From NCBI GenBank assembly GCA_002395135.1, contig DGWC01000077.1, positions 1 to 6,836 of the forward strand: a DNA stretch of 6,836 nt, given 5' to 3'. Position 1 is the first letter of the stretch; the number at the start of each line of letters is the position of its first letter. This document shows, in pieces, positions 6,349-6,836 of this stretch. The DNA is from Prevotella sp. UBA4268 (GTDB lineage Bacteria; Bacteroidota; Bacteroidia; Bacteroidales; Bacteroidaceae). Under the pieces are notes generated by a model. It was not told the DNA's origin. It made no database searches and saw only the letters and a list, made by a program, of their open reading frames with translations. The position numbers and the translations under genes are program-made.

Positions 6349-6426
6349 CAAAGAAGTTGAGCGAATGCGAAACTTGAATTAATTATATAAACTTGCTGAC
6401 CCGTATCATTGCTCTGGTGGCTCGAA

Positions 6427-6446
6427 AACACTACATAAAAAGTGTT
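6427..6446. repeat. Hairpin AACACT/AGTGTT upstream of leuS
   Basis: Perfect 6-bp arms around an 8-base loop (ACATAAAA). It lies 50 bases before the leuS -33 element, so it is outside the predicted leuS transcript. It might be an operator or simply chance. Confidence 0.35.
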
Positions 6447-6495
6447 CAGTATGCTACAAACTGATATGCTGTCCTTTTGAAAAATGATGAATTAT

Positions 6496-6526
6496 TTTGT
6501 GATTATGCATTTTTGATGTAACTTTG
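6496..6526 (+). promoter_or_regulatory. Bacteroidota-type promoter of leuS
   Basis: TTTG (6496-6499), then exactly 19 bases, then TAACTTTG (6519-6526). The -7 word and the spacing are identical to those of the mutS promoter on the other strand. Transcription would begin near 6533, leaving a leader of about 45 bases that contains CACGCACGCG and an A-rich stretch but no Shine-Dalgarno site. Confidence 0.8.
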
Positions 6527-6579
6527 CAACCGATTTACGCACGCACGCGAACAAAACGAAATAAAGATATAGAACAACA

Positions 6580-6836
6580 ATGGATTACAATTTCAGAGAC
6601 ATTGAGAAGAAATGGCAGCAGCGATGGGTGGAACAGAAAACCTATCAAGTGGCCGAAGACAACAGCAAAAAGAAGTTTTATGTGCTCAACATGTTCCCCT
6701 ATCCCAGCGGTGCGGGACTGCATGTGGGCCATCCGCTGGGTTATATTGCCAGCGATATCTATGCGCGTTTCAAGCGTCAGCAGGGCTTTAACGTGCTCAA
6801 CCCCATGGGCTATGATGCCTACGGACTGCCCGCCGA
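6580..6836 (+). CDS. leuS: Leucyl-tRNA synthetase, 3' partial
   Basis: Class Ia aminoacyl-tRNA synthetase that charges tRNA-Leu with leucine in the cytoplasm. Only the first 85 codons plus two bases lie in the window. The ATG at 6580 gives [16 protein letters not shown], the usual LeuRS opening in which the IEKKWQ helix precedes the catalytic Rossmann fold. The ATP-binding HIGH motif is present as HVGH at 48-51 inside [12 protein letters not shown], and [11 protein letters not shown] follows at 76-86, corresponding to the W/Y-D-A-F/Y-GLPAE block of the family. The sequence is intact as far as it goes. It is preceded by its own promoter and an A-rich leader, and is probably the first gene of its transcript. 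The editing domain, KMSKS motif and anticodon-binding domain lie outside the window. Confidence 0.97.
   Translation, partial: MDYNFRDIEKKWQQRWVEQKTYQVAEDNSKKKFYVLNMFPYPSGAGLHVGHPLGYIASDIYARFKRQQGFNVLNPMGYDAYGLPA

Larger units (their letters stand above)
6181..6385. repeat. Nested inverted-repeat element, outer arms
   Basis: The left arm 6181-6197 (TTAATTATTCAAGTTTC) and right arm 6369-6385 (GAAACTTGAATTAATTA) are near-perfect inverted copies, differing by one inserted T. They enclose about 170 bases that contain a second, inner pair of inverted arms and a heptamer tandem repeat. A gene-free element of about 205 bp with terminal inverted repeats resembles a MITE or a structured intergenic repeat. 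No clear target duplication is visible. Confidence 0.55.
5484..6579. other. 1.1-kb intergenic region between divergent mutS and leuS
   Basis: A long, largely AT-rich spacer between two housekeeping genes. Its first 30 bases hold the mutS promoter; 5555-5824 contains one doubtful short reading frame; 5892-6001 is an array of 22-bp repeats; 6118-6139 is a perfect hairpin; 6181-6385 is a nested inverted-repeat element with short tandem repeats; 6427-6446 is another hairpin; and 6496-6526 is the leuS promoter. I saw no tRNA, rRNA, transposase or known riboswitch. Such a long spacer is unusual for a region otherwise packed with genes. Confidence 0.8.

Noticed and set aside
6400..6579. T-box or other riboswitch before leuS
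   Set aside because: No T-box sequence or specifier-like stem is visible, the predicted leader is only about 45 bases, and T-boxes are not typical of this phylum.
6535..6732. Minus-strand 65-codon reading frame at the leuS start
   Set aside because: It is antisense to the conserved HVGH region of leuS and lacks any supporting signal.

Overview
The window looks like a chromosomal piece of a Bacteroidota genome, most likely Prevotellaceae. Evidence: the protein sequences (YchF, Lgt, MutS and LeuRS all have a Bacteroidales flavour), the near absence of Shine-Dalgarno sites, and two promoters of the Bacteroidota type (TTTG, 19 bases, TAACTTTG). Coding DNA is moderately GC-rich (about 53% in a hand-counted 60-base stretch of lgt), while the large intergenic region is very AT-rich (25-27% GC in two hand-counted stretches). 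The species cannot be named from this sequence.

Layout. Bases 1-1091 (+) are nearly all of ychF, lacking only about four N-terminal codons. Bases 1091-1228 hold two inverted copies of a GC-rich palindromic repeat that flank the start codon of lgt; the second copy lies inside the lgt reading frame. lgt (1163-2101, +) is followed by a lipoprotein gene (2172-2840, +) that resembles the pro-region of a subtilisin-type protease without the protease. mutS (2853-5483, -) converges on it with a 12-base gap. Bases 5484-6579 are about 1.1 kb between the divergent mutS and leuS promoters, with no convincing gene but much repeat structure: five 22-bp direct repeats, several hairpins, and a nested inverted-repeat element with octamer and heptamer tandem repeats. 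leuS starts at 6580 and runs off the end.

How the genes relate. The protein-coding content is mostly housekeeping: a translation-associated ATPase, lipoprotein lipidation, mismatch repair and leucine charging. The one accessory-looking gene is the lipoprotein, whose lipobox cysteine would be a substrate of the Lgt encoded just upstream. I found no defence system, phage or complete transposon. The interesting material is in the non-coding DNA: a REPIN-like repeat pair whose two copies differ by compensatory changes and which now encodes part of the Lgt N-terminus, and the repeat-rich region before leuS.
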